Below are positions 52,575 to 64,000 of a stretch of DNA of 64,000 bases, piece by piece. Both the position numbers and the translations under genes were made by a program. Below the pieces are notes generated by a model. That model searched no databases. It was not told the origin of the DNA and was given only the letters and a program-made list of their open reading frames with translations. How positions within the stretch are numbered: position 1 is the first letter of the stretch; each line of letters begins with the position of its first letter. Origin of the DNA: Biomphalaria glabrata (Eukaryota; Mollusca; Gastropoda; Planorbidae); NCBI RefSeq assembly GCF_947242115.1, contig NC_074728.1, positions 4,770,701 through 4,834,700 of the forward strand. Direction: 5' to 3'.

Positions 52575-53123
52575 CAGTGATACCCAATCTAATTCAACCT
52601 GCGGGCCAAATTAAGTTCCGACACTCGTGTCGCGGGCCACATGACCGAAAAGGTACAAAAAACGGAAAGAAACTGATCTGAAAGATTTTTAATAGAAACC
52701 TGTTGATCTAGTAAATACTACTTGCTGTACTTACATTAATAAATGGCATATATCAGACAGGTATGTTGTTTTTTTTTTTCGTAGGAAACGGCTTCGTTTC
52801 TCTACTTAAAATGTGAGCAAAATTGTAGGTAGCTAGCCAACGATTCATTTTCTTGTCTCTTTTTGGTAAATATTCCCATCGATCCTCCAATTTCTAGGAG
52901 TAGTTTAAAAAATCTTTTTAGTCGCGGCTCAAACCAAGGTCATTGTGCCAATCCATCAGAAGGCCCTAACGTAGCTAAGACATTTCTCAACATTTTCCTT
53001 TTCGAAAAGGTGTGTGTGTGGGGGGGAAGGATTTACTACTCCTCGTGTCGACGTTTCGGCGGGCCGGATGAAACCACGTCGCGGGCCGGATATGGCCCGC
53101 GGGCCGTATTTTGGGCATCACTG
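52575..53123. mobile_element. Non-autonomous hAT element (549 bp)
   Basis: Ends cagtgatacccaat and attttgggcatcactg form an inverted pair; both flanks carry ggcccgcggg-like GC words next to the termini. A perfect 8-bp duplication, tagtagat, lies at 52567-52574 and 53124-53131. The 87-codon frame at 52863 has no transposase motif. Confidence 0.92.
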
Positions 53124-53131
53124 TAGTAGAT

Positions 53132-53165
53132 GAACCATAGTCGCTCTACGACTGAAGGAGGCCGA
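53132..53165 (+). mobile_element. LINE-A terminal scrap
   Basis: gaaccatagtcgctctacga plus ctgaaggagg matches the 3' end of LINE-A at 57542-57570. About 33 bases only. Confidence 0.6.
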
Positions 53166-55939
53166 CTAACTAAAACGGGTGTTTTAAACGAAATCTAACT
53201 CACTACAAAAACACGTCTTTTGAGTCTGGCATTCTGGAGTCGTCTGGTAAACCCAAGGCAGCTTGCGACACTGCCGCTTAACTTGCATCATTCACTTGAA
53301 TAGCCGCCATCCAATCACTAACCTCTTCTCACCGTCAACATATGAACACACACACAAACACACAACACACACACACTCTACAACACTGCTCCGTGCGCTA
53401 ATGATAGATTGAGCTCTTGTATGAATGTGCCATAACCTACGGAATTAGAAATAAGCCTCTTTTATTTATTGGATCTTTTTTTATTATTATTAATATGATT
53501 TTTCGAGAATTTAAAATAAATAAAGTAATTAATTTGAAATAACATTATCATGGGTTATGTATGATGAACACCTAAACCATTTTTTTTATTTCTTTTAGGA
53601 AGGACTAAACCAAGTGTCCGGATACCTTTGAATCACACATGAAATATGTCTAAGAAATAGATAGGGGCCGAGATTTTCTTTCCTCCAAATCAAATGCGGG
53701 CATCATTCAACAACATCACCACCCACTGTGCCCCCTCTTGCACTTTCCAGCGACCCAGCTATGTCCACTGAAGCCTCACACTGCCTCCGTGTCCAACTTT
53801 GAGGCATGGACATGACTGCCTTATCGCTTCTAGAACAAGTGACCCGTGACGGATCAGCCTTCCAGAACTATGACATCCAAGGGAATAACTTATCGTTCAT
53901 TATCTTCTGTCATAACGATAGCACTTTTTTTTTTTGGTGGACGCCGAAGAACTCAATATGTTTTCTGAATGTGCAAGAAAAAGAAGTCCATCTATATTTA
54001 ACTAATAATTTATCAGAAGAGAATAACAACTTCTAAGTTTTAAAGTAACATTGCTGTATTTATTTTTCAATTGATGTTTAGAGTTATTAGCTATTTGGAT
54101 CAAAACTGAACCGTATGATAGAATTTATAAGGAACTCTAGCTAGCAAATAGGAAACGCAATTTTAAAAACACTTAATTATTTAATTAATGTCATAATTCA
54201 TGGTAAATAGAATTTCTGTGTTTTTCCCACCTAATTTTTCATTTAAACGCTATGTCAGTATAACTTTTTTTTTGTTGTTTACTTATTTATTTGTTCTAGT
54301 GAAATTATTTTAGTAAGGATTAATTTTCTTTTGTTCTCTTAGGTAAACTTTTTTTTCTGTTTATATTATATACTGCAATTACATTAATTTCTTCCCCTTT
54401 ACCCCTGATTACGGAAGAAAAAAAAACCAATGTAGGCCTACTACTTTAGTACTTCATAACTGAAACACTACTATAATCAGGATCTTAAAGCAAAGAATTA
54501 TCTATTATTATGATTATCTACAGTGAATATTATATGCAATTAGTTTTAGAATGGAATCATATTAACATAGTGAAATGCATACACTTCTTTGACGCCTGGA
54601 ACTTCAATTGGGAAGTAACTCTAGCATCTGTTGGCGATTGAACTCAATTCTAGCCTTTACTTTGAAAGACGTTTGACTTGTTAAATGCGATGTTTACTTC
54701 ACCTCAAATTAATCAGATTTTATTTTTATATATCACGTAAATCCTATAGTCTCATTATATAACAAAATTAAACGCAGTCCGTTACATTAAAATTTATAAT
54801 GGCTATTAATTTCCAGATATTGTTTCACGTTCGATATGTCTGTCTCGGGGATATAATTTCTATTTTATAGCATCACCTCATTTCTTCTCTAACCTGACCA
54901 ATAGAGAGTCCTCTCTAACTGAATCCTTGGTCAGCTCCTAACACACGTACAAACTCTGAAAATATAATCTTCATCTATATTCTAGAATATATCTTCCTGC
55001 TAACCTCTGTCCAGAGTGTGTGTACTATAATCCCTAGGATCCCTCATGCTTTATGCTTATCCTATACCCAAACTCTTGAATATAATCTCAAACTAAAATC
55101 TCTCGCTTCGCTCTAATCTCACTCTGAACTCTAACCCTTGAAATATAATCTCTAACAAAAAGTCTTTTTTATTGTAACTTCCAGCTTATGCTTCAATATC
55201 ACCATTTTTTTTATTTTTTTTTTCTTGTGTGGGTTTATTTTTTTTTTTTATATTTGTTTTGGTCAGCTTGTAGGTAGACCTGCTTAGGTGAGAACAGTAT
55301 TGATAATTACCTTGTAAGTATTGGTGTAACATAACTCTGATTGTTTTGTTTGAGGATTTTTCAGTAGATTATTGTCCCTTTCACTTTTCATTCGAAAGTT
55401 AGCTTTTTTTCCAATTCTGATATTCACTTATACACTGCATTCGTTAGATTTAGTTTTAGGTGTGCAGCATATGCTGGAATAGGTCCACCTACACAGCATC
55501 CATTTCTGGTTTCAGTTTTAAATCTTTTAATTAAATGATGCAATTGTTAATTACAGAAAATAGTTTCAGACTATCTGGATATATGCCTAGACTAATGTAG
55601 TATGCATCTTATTTTTAAACCAATTAATGAAGTAGAATTTTAAATTAAAGTGAAAGAAAAATAAATTAAAGGTAAAAATAAAAAATAAATGGTGATTCAA
55701 AATTATATGTCATTATTTATTGTTATTATATAATTATAACTATAATTATTATTATTATTATATAGGTTTCAGGGATGTGTAGGTAGACTTTGACCTGTGT
55801 GGTAGATTTATTTTTGTTTCTTTAGCTTAAGAAAATAATTTAACAATGAATAGCATTGCCAAACTAATTGGTTTGTATTATCTTGCGTGCTGTTTCTTAC
55901 ATTCTGGGTTTTTTGTTTTGTTGGGTTTTTTTAAGAAAC
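53166..55939. other. Long stretch without a recognised feature
   Basis: About 2.8 kb of AT-rich sequence with a CA run (53345-53375) and T runs near 55205-55250. A T-rich stretch ending ttcttttag at 53598 could be a splice acceptor, and a 76-codon frame follows at 53806, but nothing further supports a gene. Confidence 0.4.
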
Positions 55940-56096
55940 TATAAAGAGAGAAAGAGTGAGAGAAAGAGAGGGAGAGAAAGTAGAAGAGACATGGGGGAAG
56001 AGAAAGATTGAGACAGAGATAGACTGATACACTCTGCTATTTAAAACAATAATAGTAACAACATATGTGAGTGTGTATTCGTGAGAGAGAGAGAGC

Positions 56097-56128
<32 letters not shown>

Positions 56129-56140
56129 AAGATAAATAAA
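55940..56140. repeat. GA-rich tract
   Basis: Two GA blocks, the second (about 56080-56130) nearly pure, with a short unrelated spacer between. Confidence 0.88.
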
Positions 56141-56459
56141 ATATAACAAGAAAAAAATTATATCTGAGGCATTCCTAAACATTCCTAATTAACAATGTAC
56201 ATAATCATTTTATCGTGTAAATATTTCACTATTATCTATTTTATTCTATTCTATTCATTTCGTTTACACATTTCACAATAACCCTTATCGAGTCCGTCCA
56301 CTAAGATCGATAAGTTATTTATCATCTCTGTACATAGCGCAAATGTAGAACTATAACAATGGGATGTAGGCTACACTACAATATCCCCAGGAGAAAAATT
56401 AAATACTCAAGGGAAAAAAACTCTGAAAGAATGGGGGAAGGGGCTGAACGAAAGGAAAA
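56141..56459. other. No gene seen
   Basis: Unassigned sequence between GA tracts. Confidence 0.5.
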
Positions 56460-56461
56460 AT

Positions 56462-56493
<32 letters not shown>

Positions 56494-56570
56494 GAGAGAG
56501 ATAGAAGAGAGAGAGAAGTGATATAGAGAGAGAGAGAGAAAAGAGAGAGAGAGAGAGAGAAAGGGAGACA
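56460..56570. repeat. GA-rich tract
   Basis: Nearly continuous (GA)n with occasional AA and TA interruptions. Confidence 0.9.
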
Positions 56571-56715
56571 TAGCTTATGAGTTTAAAAAAGGGGGTAAAA
56601 AAGAAGAATGAGAGAGAGAAATAACAAAAAAAGAACAGATTTTGTTTCTATTTTTATTCAGATTATGTTTTACATATAACTTTATACATACAACTAAATA
56701 TAAGCAACGAAGATT

Positions 56716-56746
<31 letters not shown>

Positions 56747-56747
56747 C

Positions 56748-56812
<65 letters not shown>
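56716..56812. repeat. (TA)n microsatellite
   Basis: Pure TA over about 56760-56812, with CATA interruptions before it. Self-complementary, so it could extrude. Confidence 0.95.
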
Positions 56813-56815
<3 letters not shown>

Positions 56816-57293
56816 CCATATACATCAGTATACATACAAACTTATATAATAAATATTAAAGTGTATTTTATATGTTAAACATATTTCACTTACCTATGTA
56901 CAAATCAATGTAAATAATGATTATTTAATTTATAATGTATGAAAAATGTATTTATTCTCAATGGATATTGTGGCTTTTGCCGAAACCACATATTCCACAT
57001 GTGGGTCGCTTAGCCACACCATTCCACTGTAATCATCAGAGCTATACCTGTGATAAAATCAGAACTCCGTCCATTTTTATTTTTTTTTTACATTTATATA
57101 TATATATTGTTTTGTATTCTGTGTATGCGCCACTTGAGGTCGCTGTCTGACACGTGACAGCGCCATCTTTGTGACGCGACTTATGTATGTACATATCATT
57201 ATATATTTTTATCTTCATATTTAAAAAAAAACTTTGTTTTAAATAAATTATAATTTGTATCACAAACTTAAAGTATCTGATTATCTTATTTTA
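56813..57293. other. No gene seen
   Basis: AT-rich. The words cttttgccgaaaccacatat and ccacatgtgggtcgcttagc near 56980-57020 resemble a finger-coding LINE or zinc-finger scrap, but this is not secure. Confidence 0.35.
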
Positions 57294-57304
57294 AAGTTTA
57301 ATAT

Positions 57305-57580
57305 CGATATCGACCATTGGGAAGACATAGTCCTAGACCGCACTCGTTGGAGAGAGACGGTGACCAAGCTATGGACAGCGAGAAAACATGGTGCCTCAGC
57401 TCTTGAAGAAAAGCGTGCCACACGGAAAATGGCCAGCTCCTCTACCACCAAAGCGAACGCCACCTTGACCTGCAATATATGTGGACGGGAGTGTCTCTCC
57501 AAAAAAGGGCTCCACAGCCATAGGAAAAAAGTGTTCGAGATGAACCATAGTCGTTCTACGACTGAAGGAGACCAATCATG
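57305..57580 (+). mobile_element. LINE-A 3' tail with zinc finger, 276 bp, with target duplication
   Basis: Coding continues to the element's end: DIDHWEDIVLDRTRWRETVT, then KLWTARKHGASALEEKRATR, then CNICGRECLSKKGLHSHRKK and a final stop after TTEGDQS. The CxxC and histidines are the finger at the C-terminus of this LINE type; the usual last cysteine is missing. It is flanked by a perfect 11-bp duplication, aagtttaatat, at 57294-57304 and 57581-57591, so this is a genuine 5'-truncated insertion. The copy at 1797-2356 on the other strand extends further 5'. Confidence 0.9.
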
Positions 57581-57668
57581 AAGTTTAATATTTCATTTGC
57601 TCAATAATCGTGCTTCATACTTGACACTATTACTTCACACTATATGATATTATCGCAGTTCTGTCAAC

Positions 57669-57760
57669 ACATTAGAATTGGGGGGACTCAGTGGCGTACT
57701 AAAATATATATATCGGATATGAACTCAAAACATCTCGCTTCGAAAGCCAAGCTCTTTATT
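57669..57760 (-). mobile_element. SINE-I fragment, minus strand
   Basis: Blocks cattagaattggggggactc and cttcgaaagccaagctcttta are family sequence in reverse. The next SINE inserted at its edge. Confidence 0.65.
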
Positions 57761-57770
57761 AGCATTGTAA

Positions 57771-58038
57771 ATTTCCCCTTTCAGACCTTGTGGTACATTG
57801 GGCAGATGATGTAAAGTCGTCTGTTTCTGTGTCATAGGGTTAACGAGGGTGTCATGTGGCCAGCACAACGACCAACCGCCTTTACTTTTCCCCCAACTAA
57901 TGTCAGATACCCATTAGAGCTGGATGGACTCAGAGGCCCCCGAAGATCCCGAAATTAAAAATCCGAGTCTTCACCAGGATTTGAACCCCGTTCCCCGGTT
58001 CGGAAGCTAAGTGATTTACCACTCAGCCACCGCGCCTC
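57771..58038 (-). mobile_element. SINE-I copy, near full length, minus strand
   Basis: Complete from tail to A box (ggaagctaagtgatttacc, ctcagccaccgcgcctcc). Flanks share cattgtaa at 57763-57770 and 58046-58053, a probable target duplication. A poly-A of about 18 bases follows on the head side. Confidence 0.92.
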
Positions 58039-58256
58039 CTTGTAACATTGTAAAAAAAAAAAAAAAAAAAGTTGTAGAATTGAAAACAGTATCTGACTCC
58101 AAAAAGTATTCAATCTCCACCAGAACATCGAATTCAAGTTATTTAATAAGCTATGAATTTACCAAACATGTGAAAGTGAAAAATTTGGAACATATCTTCA
58201 CATACAATTTAATTCTTCGAAACTTCCCCATACCCCACCCTTACCCCCGTTCACAA

Positions 58257-58283
58257 TAATAATAATAATAATAATAATAATAA
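58257..58283. repeat. (AAT)n microsatellite
   Basis: About nine pure aat units. Confidence 0.95.
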
Positions 58284-59139
58284 GTATCTAAAGAAAACAT
58301 CCTTCAATGCACGTACACAAAAATTAACCTTCCTCCCTGCTCCCACCCCAGCCCAGTCACTTCCCACATCCCAGCCTTGGATTGTACGAAACGAAACTTA
58401 ACGGTCCATCATCGTCAACAATGGACTCTTTGAAAAGGTTTTATAACGGCTTTTACCTCCCTAACAACCACCCCCCCCTCCTCCATCCGTTGACGTAGGA
58501 GCAAAATTAAGTACCTGCCCTCTTTAGTTACCTTCGAGGGTCCTCATATTATTATGAAACGTTTTTCTTATACTTCGTAATAATCCTAAAAGTTGAGTCA
58601 ATGGGAGCTCGCCAGCCTCTGCTTGTCTGAACAAACTTCTGTCTGGGAAAGATCCAAGCAGATGTGAATTTGTATATTCCTATTGCTCGAATCTCAAGAC
58701 GCTAAGGCTAGAAGCGAGGTCAAAGCCCGAGCACATCGGGAAACTCAACTCATATTCATTATCTGTACAACAACAGCCGTGAAAGTGTCCGCCAAAAAAA
58801 AGGCCCATTGACAGTGTGTTGATAGTGACAATGCTTCTGTGAGCTCAACACCTAGAACACATTAAAATGATTAGTAAATAAAACAAAATGTTGTGCCACT
58901 GACCAAGAGATTCAGCGTTCATATCTAGTTATTACAAAAGTAGGCTATTCACGTGAAGTGTGGACGTCTTAGTTTAACATTGTTAAATAAATCAATAGGT
59001 CACAGTATTTTTTTTTTCGATACTATCTCAGAGTTTTCAAAATTGATACAACTGTTTGTTTTAGGGCAGAGATAAAGGTTTGGACTGGAAGATGATTCCA
59101 GGGCAGATTTCGCTTATCCAAATGATAGAAATGGAAGCA
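58284..59139. other. No gene seen
   Basis: Unassigned sequence with no motif. Confidence 0.5.
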
Positions 59140-59275
59140 CTGAATGGCTGACATCTGTGGCATTTTACGTCTCGAGAGCCGATCTTTTCCCTTTGCAACT
59201 TCTTATGTGGCTAAAGAGGCAAATCCTTGATACACAGCTGCGGTTGCAGAGTGGGCATATGAATGGCTGACATAT
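59140..59275 (-). mobile_element. LINE 3' tail with intact zinc finger
   Basis: The minus-strand frame gives FICPLCNRSCVSRICLFSHI, then RSCKGKRSALET and a stop. All four ligands of the CxxC ... HxxxxC finger of LINE C-termini are present here, unlike in most other tails in the window. Sequence further 5' was not recognisable. Confidence 0.8.
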
Positions 59276-59594
59276 CACACAACAAATGTAGAATATAACT
59301 GGAGATGTGGGCGGAAGTAGATACCATAAGCTTGGACACACAAAGCAGTATACGGTACAGCTAGTATCTGGGGGGGTGTTCTGTGTTGCATGATTCGAGA
59401 ACCACTGGTGGTAAAAAGAAAAATACAGTTCTTAAAAACACAAGGAGGTAGGCGAAGAGACCCTGACGTTCCGTTCTGGTTGGACGCCCTTACCCATCCC
59501 CGTCAATCTGACATCTAGTTACGGGTCCGTTACTCGCATAGCTTGACTGTTGGACTAAATGGTTGAGGATGGTTGAAAGATGGCTATCTGTATG
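59276..59594. other. No gene seen
   Basis: Unassigned. It may include more of the preceding LINE, too diverged to read. Confidence 0.4.
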
Positions 59595-60112
59595 GTCTCT
59601 CTCTCTCTCTGTCTTCATTTTTGCTCTTCATTCTTTCTGTATTGCTCTCATTCTCCCTTCTTTCTCCTGATCTTCTCTCTCTTCTTTTTCTCTCTCTTCT
59701 TTCTCTCTCTTCTTTCTCTCTCTTCTTTCTCTTCTGTCTCTCTTCTTTCTCTCTCTTCTTTCTCTCTTCTTTCTCTCTCTTCTTTCTCTCTCTCTCTCTC
59801 TCTCTCTCTTATTCTTTACGAATATCTCCCAACAACCTTTCTTTCTTCTTTATCTTCTCTTCTTTCTCTTAATCTCTCTCTTTTTTTTTTTTTGGCTTTT
59901 CTTTTTACTTCCTTCTTTTTTCTCTCTTTTCGTTCATCTTTCTCTCTCTTTTCTTTCTTCTTTCTCCCTCCATTCTCCTTCCCACTGTATTTTCCCTCTT
60001 CTCTCTCCTTTCTCCACCCTCTTTCTCCCTCTCTTTTATTTCTCTCCTTTCTTTCTCCTCTTCTCTCTCTTTCATCTTTCTCTCTTCTTTCTCTCCTTTC
60101 TCTCTATCCACT
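59595..60112. repeat. CT-rich tract, about 0.5 kb
   Basis: Irregular ctctcttctttct words over its whole length, giving long serine-leucine-phenylalanine frames that are not genes. Confidence 0.92.
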
Positions 60113-60219
60113 GATTTCTCATTTCCTACACCAAATGTAAATAATTGTTGCCTCTTACCCGGGACCCTGCCCGGTCCGGATGATCCAATACGTCTCGGAT
60201 TCTACCGCACGATCTATCT

Positions 60220-60426
60220 CAGGGGCTCTCAACCTGTGGATCGCGCCCCCCCCCCCTTGGGGGTCGATTGACGATTTGCCTGGGGTCGCCTAAGACCATC
60301 GAAAATATGGATTGCTATTGTCTATTCTTCTATTGCTGTATGTGTGGGGGGGGGGGGGGAGGGGGTCGCGACAGAGTGGGGGATTGTAAAAAGGGGTCGC
60401 CGAGCATAAAAGGTTGAGAACTGCTG
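60220..60426. mobile_element. Short non-autonomous hAT element (207 bp)
   Basis: Ends caggggctctcaacct and aggttgagaactgctg are inverted with two mismatches. Flanks are atctatct (60212-60219) and atctacct (60427-60434), 7 of 8 identical. G homopolymer inside. Related to 51823-51990. Confidence 0.9.
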
Positions 60427-60434
60427 ATCTACCT

Positions 60435-61860
60435 AGATTAACGGGATAACAGTGTTGGGGGGGGGGAGGGAACGGAGCCAGGGTCGCCCGAGCGAAAACT
60501 AGTGACGGTTGGAGACACAAAATAGGTCAAATGATGTCTAGCCAACCATCTGTCTATTCCCAAAGGAAATGTATCTAGTTAGAGACCGCTACAAATATAA
60601 GCCCCCCCAGCTCCCACCCCACCCCCTCTCCACAGCACCCTACCATCACAACGCCATACAGGGTAGGCAGCCTAATGTTTAAGCTGCATCGTCTTATCAT
60701 CTCCGGTAGATGTCCTGTCATCATAAACACTGGATGCGCTGTTATTAAATTGTTATCGCCTGTAGTTATGTATAAATAGGAATTATACACAGCGGACTCG
60801 ACATAGTGGTTCTATTTCATTTAAAAGACCGTTGTAAATACACTATTCAGACATTATTTAATGAATTGGATAAAGTATTTTTTTTAGAGGGAGATAAATG
60901 TCTCAGATGAAGCCTCCATGAAGTCGGACTTATTGATTTAGGTAAGTGATTACACTAGGTGTTTTAATTTTGATATATAGATCAGTGACGAAAGCTGACA
61001 CTTAATTTGTAATAGCTACATTTTGAAATGAAATGAATGCCTATTCTTAAGTCATCTACGCTTCTGAAAGTTACTTTTTATAATGTACTTTGAAATAGCC
61101 ATCGACAATGTATGAAGAAACTCGGTAAAAGGAGATCATATTAAATACATGATTGAATTAAAACTTTGCAAAGTATTAGGTAGTATGAGATACGGGGCCC
61201 CATGTAAACAACAATTTCTCTTGTCCACTTTCCTCAAAAAAGCACTCCCTCCCCGGCACCAGTTTTATTTGGTCCCCAGCACAAGCTTATGTTTTTTTTT
61301 TATAGATCAATTCAGCACTGGTCGTTGCCGTTGTCAGCAAAAGGGAAAAGAAAAGAGGGGGGAGGGTCTTTGTAAGTTCAAGTGTAATATTATTTTAATA
61401 CCATTGTGTGTTTATTTATGCTGGTCCTCCCTTATGCTGCTATATCTGAACGTTTATGGGTGCGTCCGTGGCCGTTTGCTACATCCGAATATCACCATAT
61501 TGTGTCGGCAGAGGCTAAAAAATAATCTTCTAAAAATTGTTCAGAGACATACCCATAGGAGTCAACAGAGTTGAACGTCAAGAGAATAATCCCTTGAATA
61601 GTTCTGTCTTCTATATTGCCTGGTGACAAGTTGGTCTCCTGGTAACGTCCATTTACAAAGAGCTGGGGGGGGGGGGGATCTTGGAGTCTGTGACTTAAAA
61701 AATAAACGCAGAAAAATCAAGATTTTAAAATGATACTACACTCATTACCTATTAAATTCTGTGAAGAAGAAATGAGAAGATCAGAAAGTGAAAACTGAGT
61801 GTAAGATAAATATAGCAAGGAATTTGTACTTATTTGACCCTTCCGACATGGATAACAGTT

Positions 61861-61861
<1 letters not shown>
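60435..61861. other. No gene seen
   Basis: About 1.4 kb, with C and G homopolymers near 60601 and 61664. A 141-codon frame at 61149-61574 has no recognisable domain and mixed composition. Confidence 0.45.
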
Positions 61862-62290
<429 letters not shown>

Positions 62291-62300
62291 ATATATATAG

Positions 62301-62638
62301 AGAGAGAAATGTCCAAATAATGTATTAAATGCCCTTTCTGTTCGTTCTGGAATCAACTGGAAACAAAAGGTTACTGACCGAAAGTTAACTTTTGTATAGA
62401 ATGTATCTAACCAGACACTCGCTTACACTGTGAAGGGGTGAAGGGGTATGTTTTACTAGAGGGGGGGGGCGTCACTGGCACACAGACAGGAGGAAAAATG
62501 GTTTATGTGTGTCGTTACACAAAGATGTCACGTTGATATCAGAGAACTACGAGTTGGAGTAGGATAACACACAGCAACACAAAACAAGTGTAATAGTCTA
62601 AAACTTTTTTGGGGGGAGGGATCTAGATCTAGTGTTTC
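62301..62638. other. No gene seen
   Basis: Unassigned, with a G homopolymer near 62461. Confidence 0.5.
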
Positions 62639-62908
62639 AGACGCGGTGGCTGAGCGGTAAAGAGCTAGGTTTCCAAACCGGAGGTTCCGGGTTCGAATCC
62701 TGGTGAAGATTGGGATTTTTTATTTCGGGATTTTTGGGCGCCTCTGAGTCCACGCAGCTCTAATTGGTATCTGATAATAGTTGTGGAAAAGTCAAGGCGG
62801 TTGGTCGTTGAGTTGGCCACATGACACCCTCGTTAACTAAAGGCCACAGAAAAAGATGACCTTTACATCATTTGCCCTATAGACCACAAGGTCTGAAAGT
62901 GGGACTTT
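62639..62908 (+). mobile_element. SINE-I copy, near full length
   Basis: A box (ggtggctgagcggtaaagag), B box (gggttcgaatcctgg) and all later blocks to caaggtctgaaagtggga, followed by a (CT)n run. No clear target duplication. Confidence 0.92.
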
Positions 62909-63659
62909 TTCTCTCTCTCTCTCTCTCTCTTTAAATCTGGGGCCGTTGTTTGATACAAATACGTATCAGGTCATTCGAGGCATTCGTTCTTTAGTAAGCA
63001 GTAATTGAAGTTATAACACTTTCTGTTCAGGCTATATAGTAATTACCTACGAGACTGACCATAGATCTGTGTCTGCAAAATTTACCACTGGTGATTGCTT
63101 CCCTTACTTGACTGCCACCGACGGAAAGAAAAAAAAAATTGGGAAGGCGCTATGTTATTGTTTTTTTTCTTTTACAGTAATCACATTATATATACGTTAC
63201 AAAATTGGATGCTTTTAAATTTAAAAATACAGGTCTCGTGTATATAATAAAGTATTGTAGTATTCAAGAAATAAAAATAAAAGTACATTTATTTTAAGAA
63301 AAGAAAAAGTAAACGACCGATTTGTAAAAAAAAAAAAAAAGGGCTGAAAAAAAAAAAGTGAAAGCGTCTGGGTGTGTGTGAGGAGGGGGGGGTGCGGTCA
63401 AAAAGCTACAAAGAAGTTTTTAAATATTTCGATTTTGAAATGGAGAAGCCGAAGAAAAGTCAGAAATGTTACGTAGGAAATTTTTTTTTTATTGTGGTCG
63501 GGAGGGCATGAAAAAGAACGGATACCTAAAGGGAATTCTAGAATTCATGGGCCAAAAGCATGTGTGCGTCTTTGTGTCGGGAAGGGGGAATGTGTTCAAA
63601 TGTGTTCCAAGTCAAAAGTCTATGTCAGAGAACATTAAAAGGGGGGGGGGGGGAAATAA
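62909..63659. other. No gene seen; homopolymers
   Basis: A-runs near 63327-63355 and G-runs near 63386 and 63640. No feature identified. Confidence 0.5.
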
Positions 63660-63673
63660 CAAAAAGGGGTTCC

Positions 63674-63704
<31 letters not shown>

Positions 63705-63970
63705 TACAGAGACAGAGAAACACAGAGATACACAGAGAGAGAGAAAGACAGAGACAGATACAGAGACAGAGATACACAGAGAGAGAGAGAGACAGAGACA
63801 GAGATACACAGAGAGAGAGAGACAGATACAGAGACAGAGAAACACAGAGAAACACAGAGATACACAGAGAGAGAGAGAGAGAAACGGAGAGTGAGATAAA
63901 CAGAGAGAGAAAGAGAGAGAGAAACAGAGAGAGAGGGAGAGAGAGAGAGATAGAGAAGGAAAGAAAAAGA
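63660..63970. repeat. (GA)n and (GACA)n low-complexity tract
   Basis: gagacagagacaga and gatacacagagag words repeat throughout. The long frames on both strands are artefacts. Confidence 0.94.
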
Positions 63971-64000
63971 GACCGGACCGTTTCATTTCATTGTACATAC

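Noticed and set aside
53599-54036. A terminal host exon after a T-rich acceptor-like stretch
   Set aside because: The frames directly after the putative acceptor close quickly and the later 76-codon frame is unremarkable.
59573-60140. Open frames of 99 and 186 codons rich in S, L and F
   Set aside because: They are translations of a CT tract.
61149-61574. A 141-codon frame as a host gene
   Set aside because: No domain, no splice or polyadenylation logic, and it includes homopolymer-derived residues.
63466-63998. Open frames of 142 and 128 codons
   Set aside because: They run over GA/GACA repeats; no motif.

Overview
The window looks like about 64 kb of intergenic DNA from a mollusc nuclear genome, most likely a pulmonate (heterobranch) snail. 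Reasons: it is AT-rich, has no operon-like gene packing, and is dense in microsatellites. It carries at least a dozen pieces of one tRNA-headed SINE whose sequence I recall from freshwater snails such as Biomphalaria, Bulinus and Physella. That recall is from memory and was not checked. I could not support any complete host protein-coding gene, rRNA, genuine tRNA gene or CRISPR array. Nearly everything recognisable is a mobile element or a tandem repeat.

Layout. 1-16 kb: the 3' end of a MULE DNA transposase, tails of several LINEs, SINE pieces, and short hAT-type elements with 8-bp target duplications. At 12.5-13.5 kb an inverted-repeat element holds both a SINE and a palindromic MITE. 16.0-24.2 kb: an apparently whole, very young Ty3/Gypsy-type LTR retrotransposon. 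It has one 1521-residue gag-pol reading frame, and its integrase lies before the reverse transcriptase, the arrangement known from the Gmr1 group. 24.2-27.4 kb: hAT, LINE and SINE debris. 27.4-34.1 kb: a second young LTR element with 2-kb LTRs, a perfect 5-bp target duplication and a proline-type primer site. Its single reading frame carries gag and protease followed by an unfamiliar repeated tail, with no reverse transcriptase, RNase H or integrase.

34-49 kb: SINE, LINE and hAT pieces, several nested, including a 501-bp hAT-like element inside a SINE. 49.5-50.9 kb: a roughly 48-unit minisatellite (29-bp unit) built from two alternating unit types. 51-64 kb: more hAT elements, a 276-bp LINE tail with an 11-bp target duplication, SINEs, and long CT, GA, TA and GATA tracts.

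How the parts relate. The second LTR element would need enzymes supplied in trans. The SINEs would likewise depend on LINE machinery, but none of the LINE copies here is complete. Short hAT elements would need a hAT transposase, of which only a decayed C-terminal piece is seen near 14.6 kb. The nested insertions give relative ages: SINEs are older than some hAT and LINE insertions, and both LTR elements are among the newest arrivals. Labels SINE-I, SINE-II and LINE-A to LINE-D are local to this annotation.
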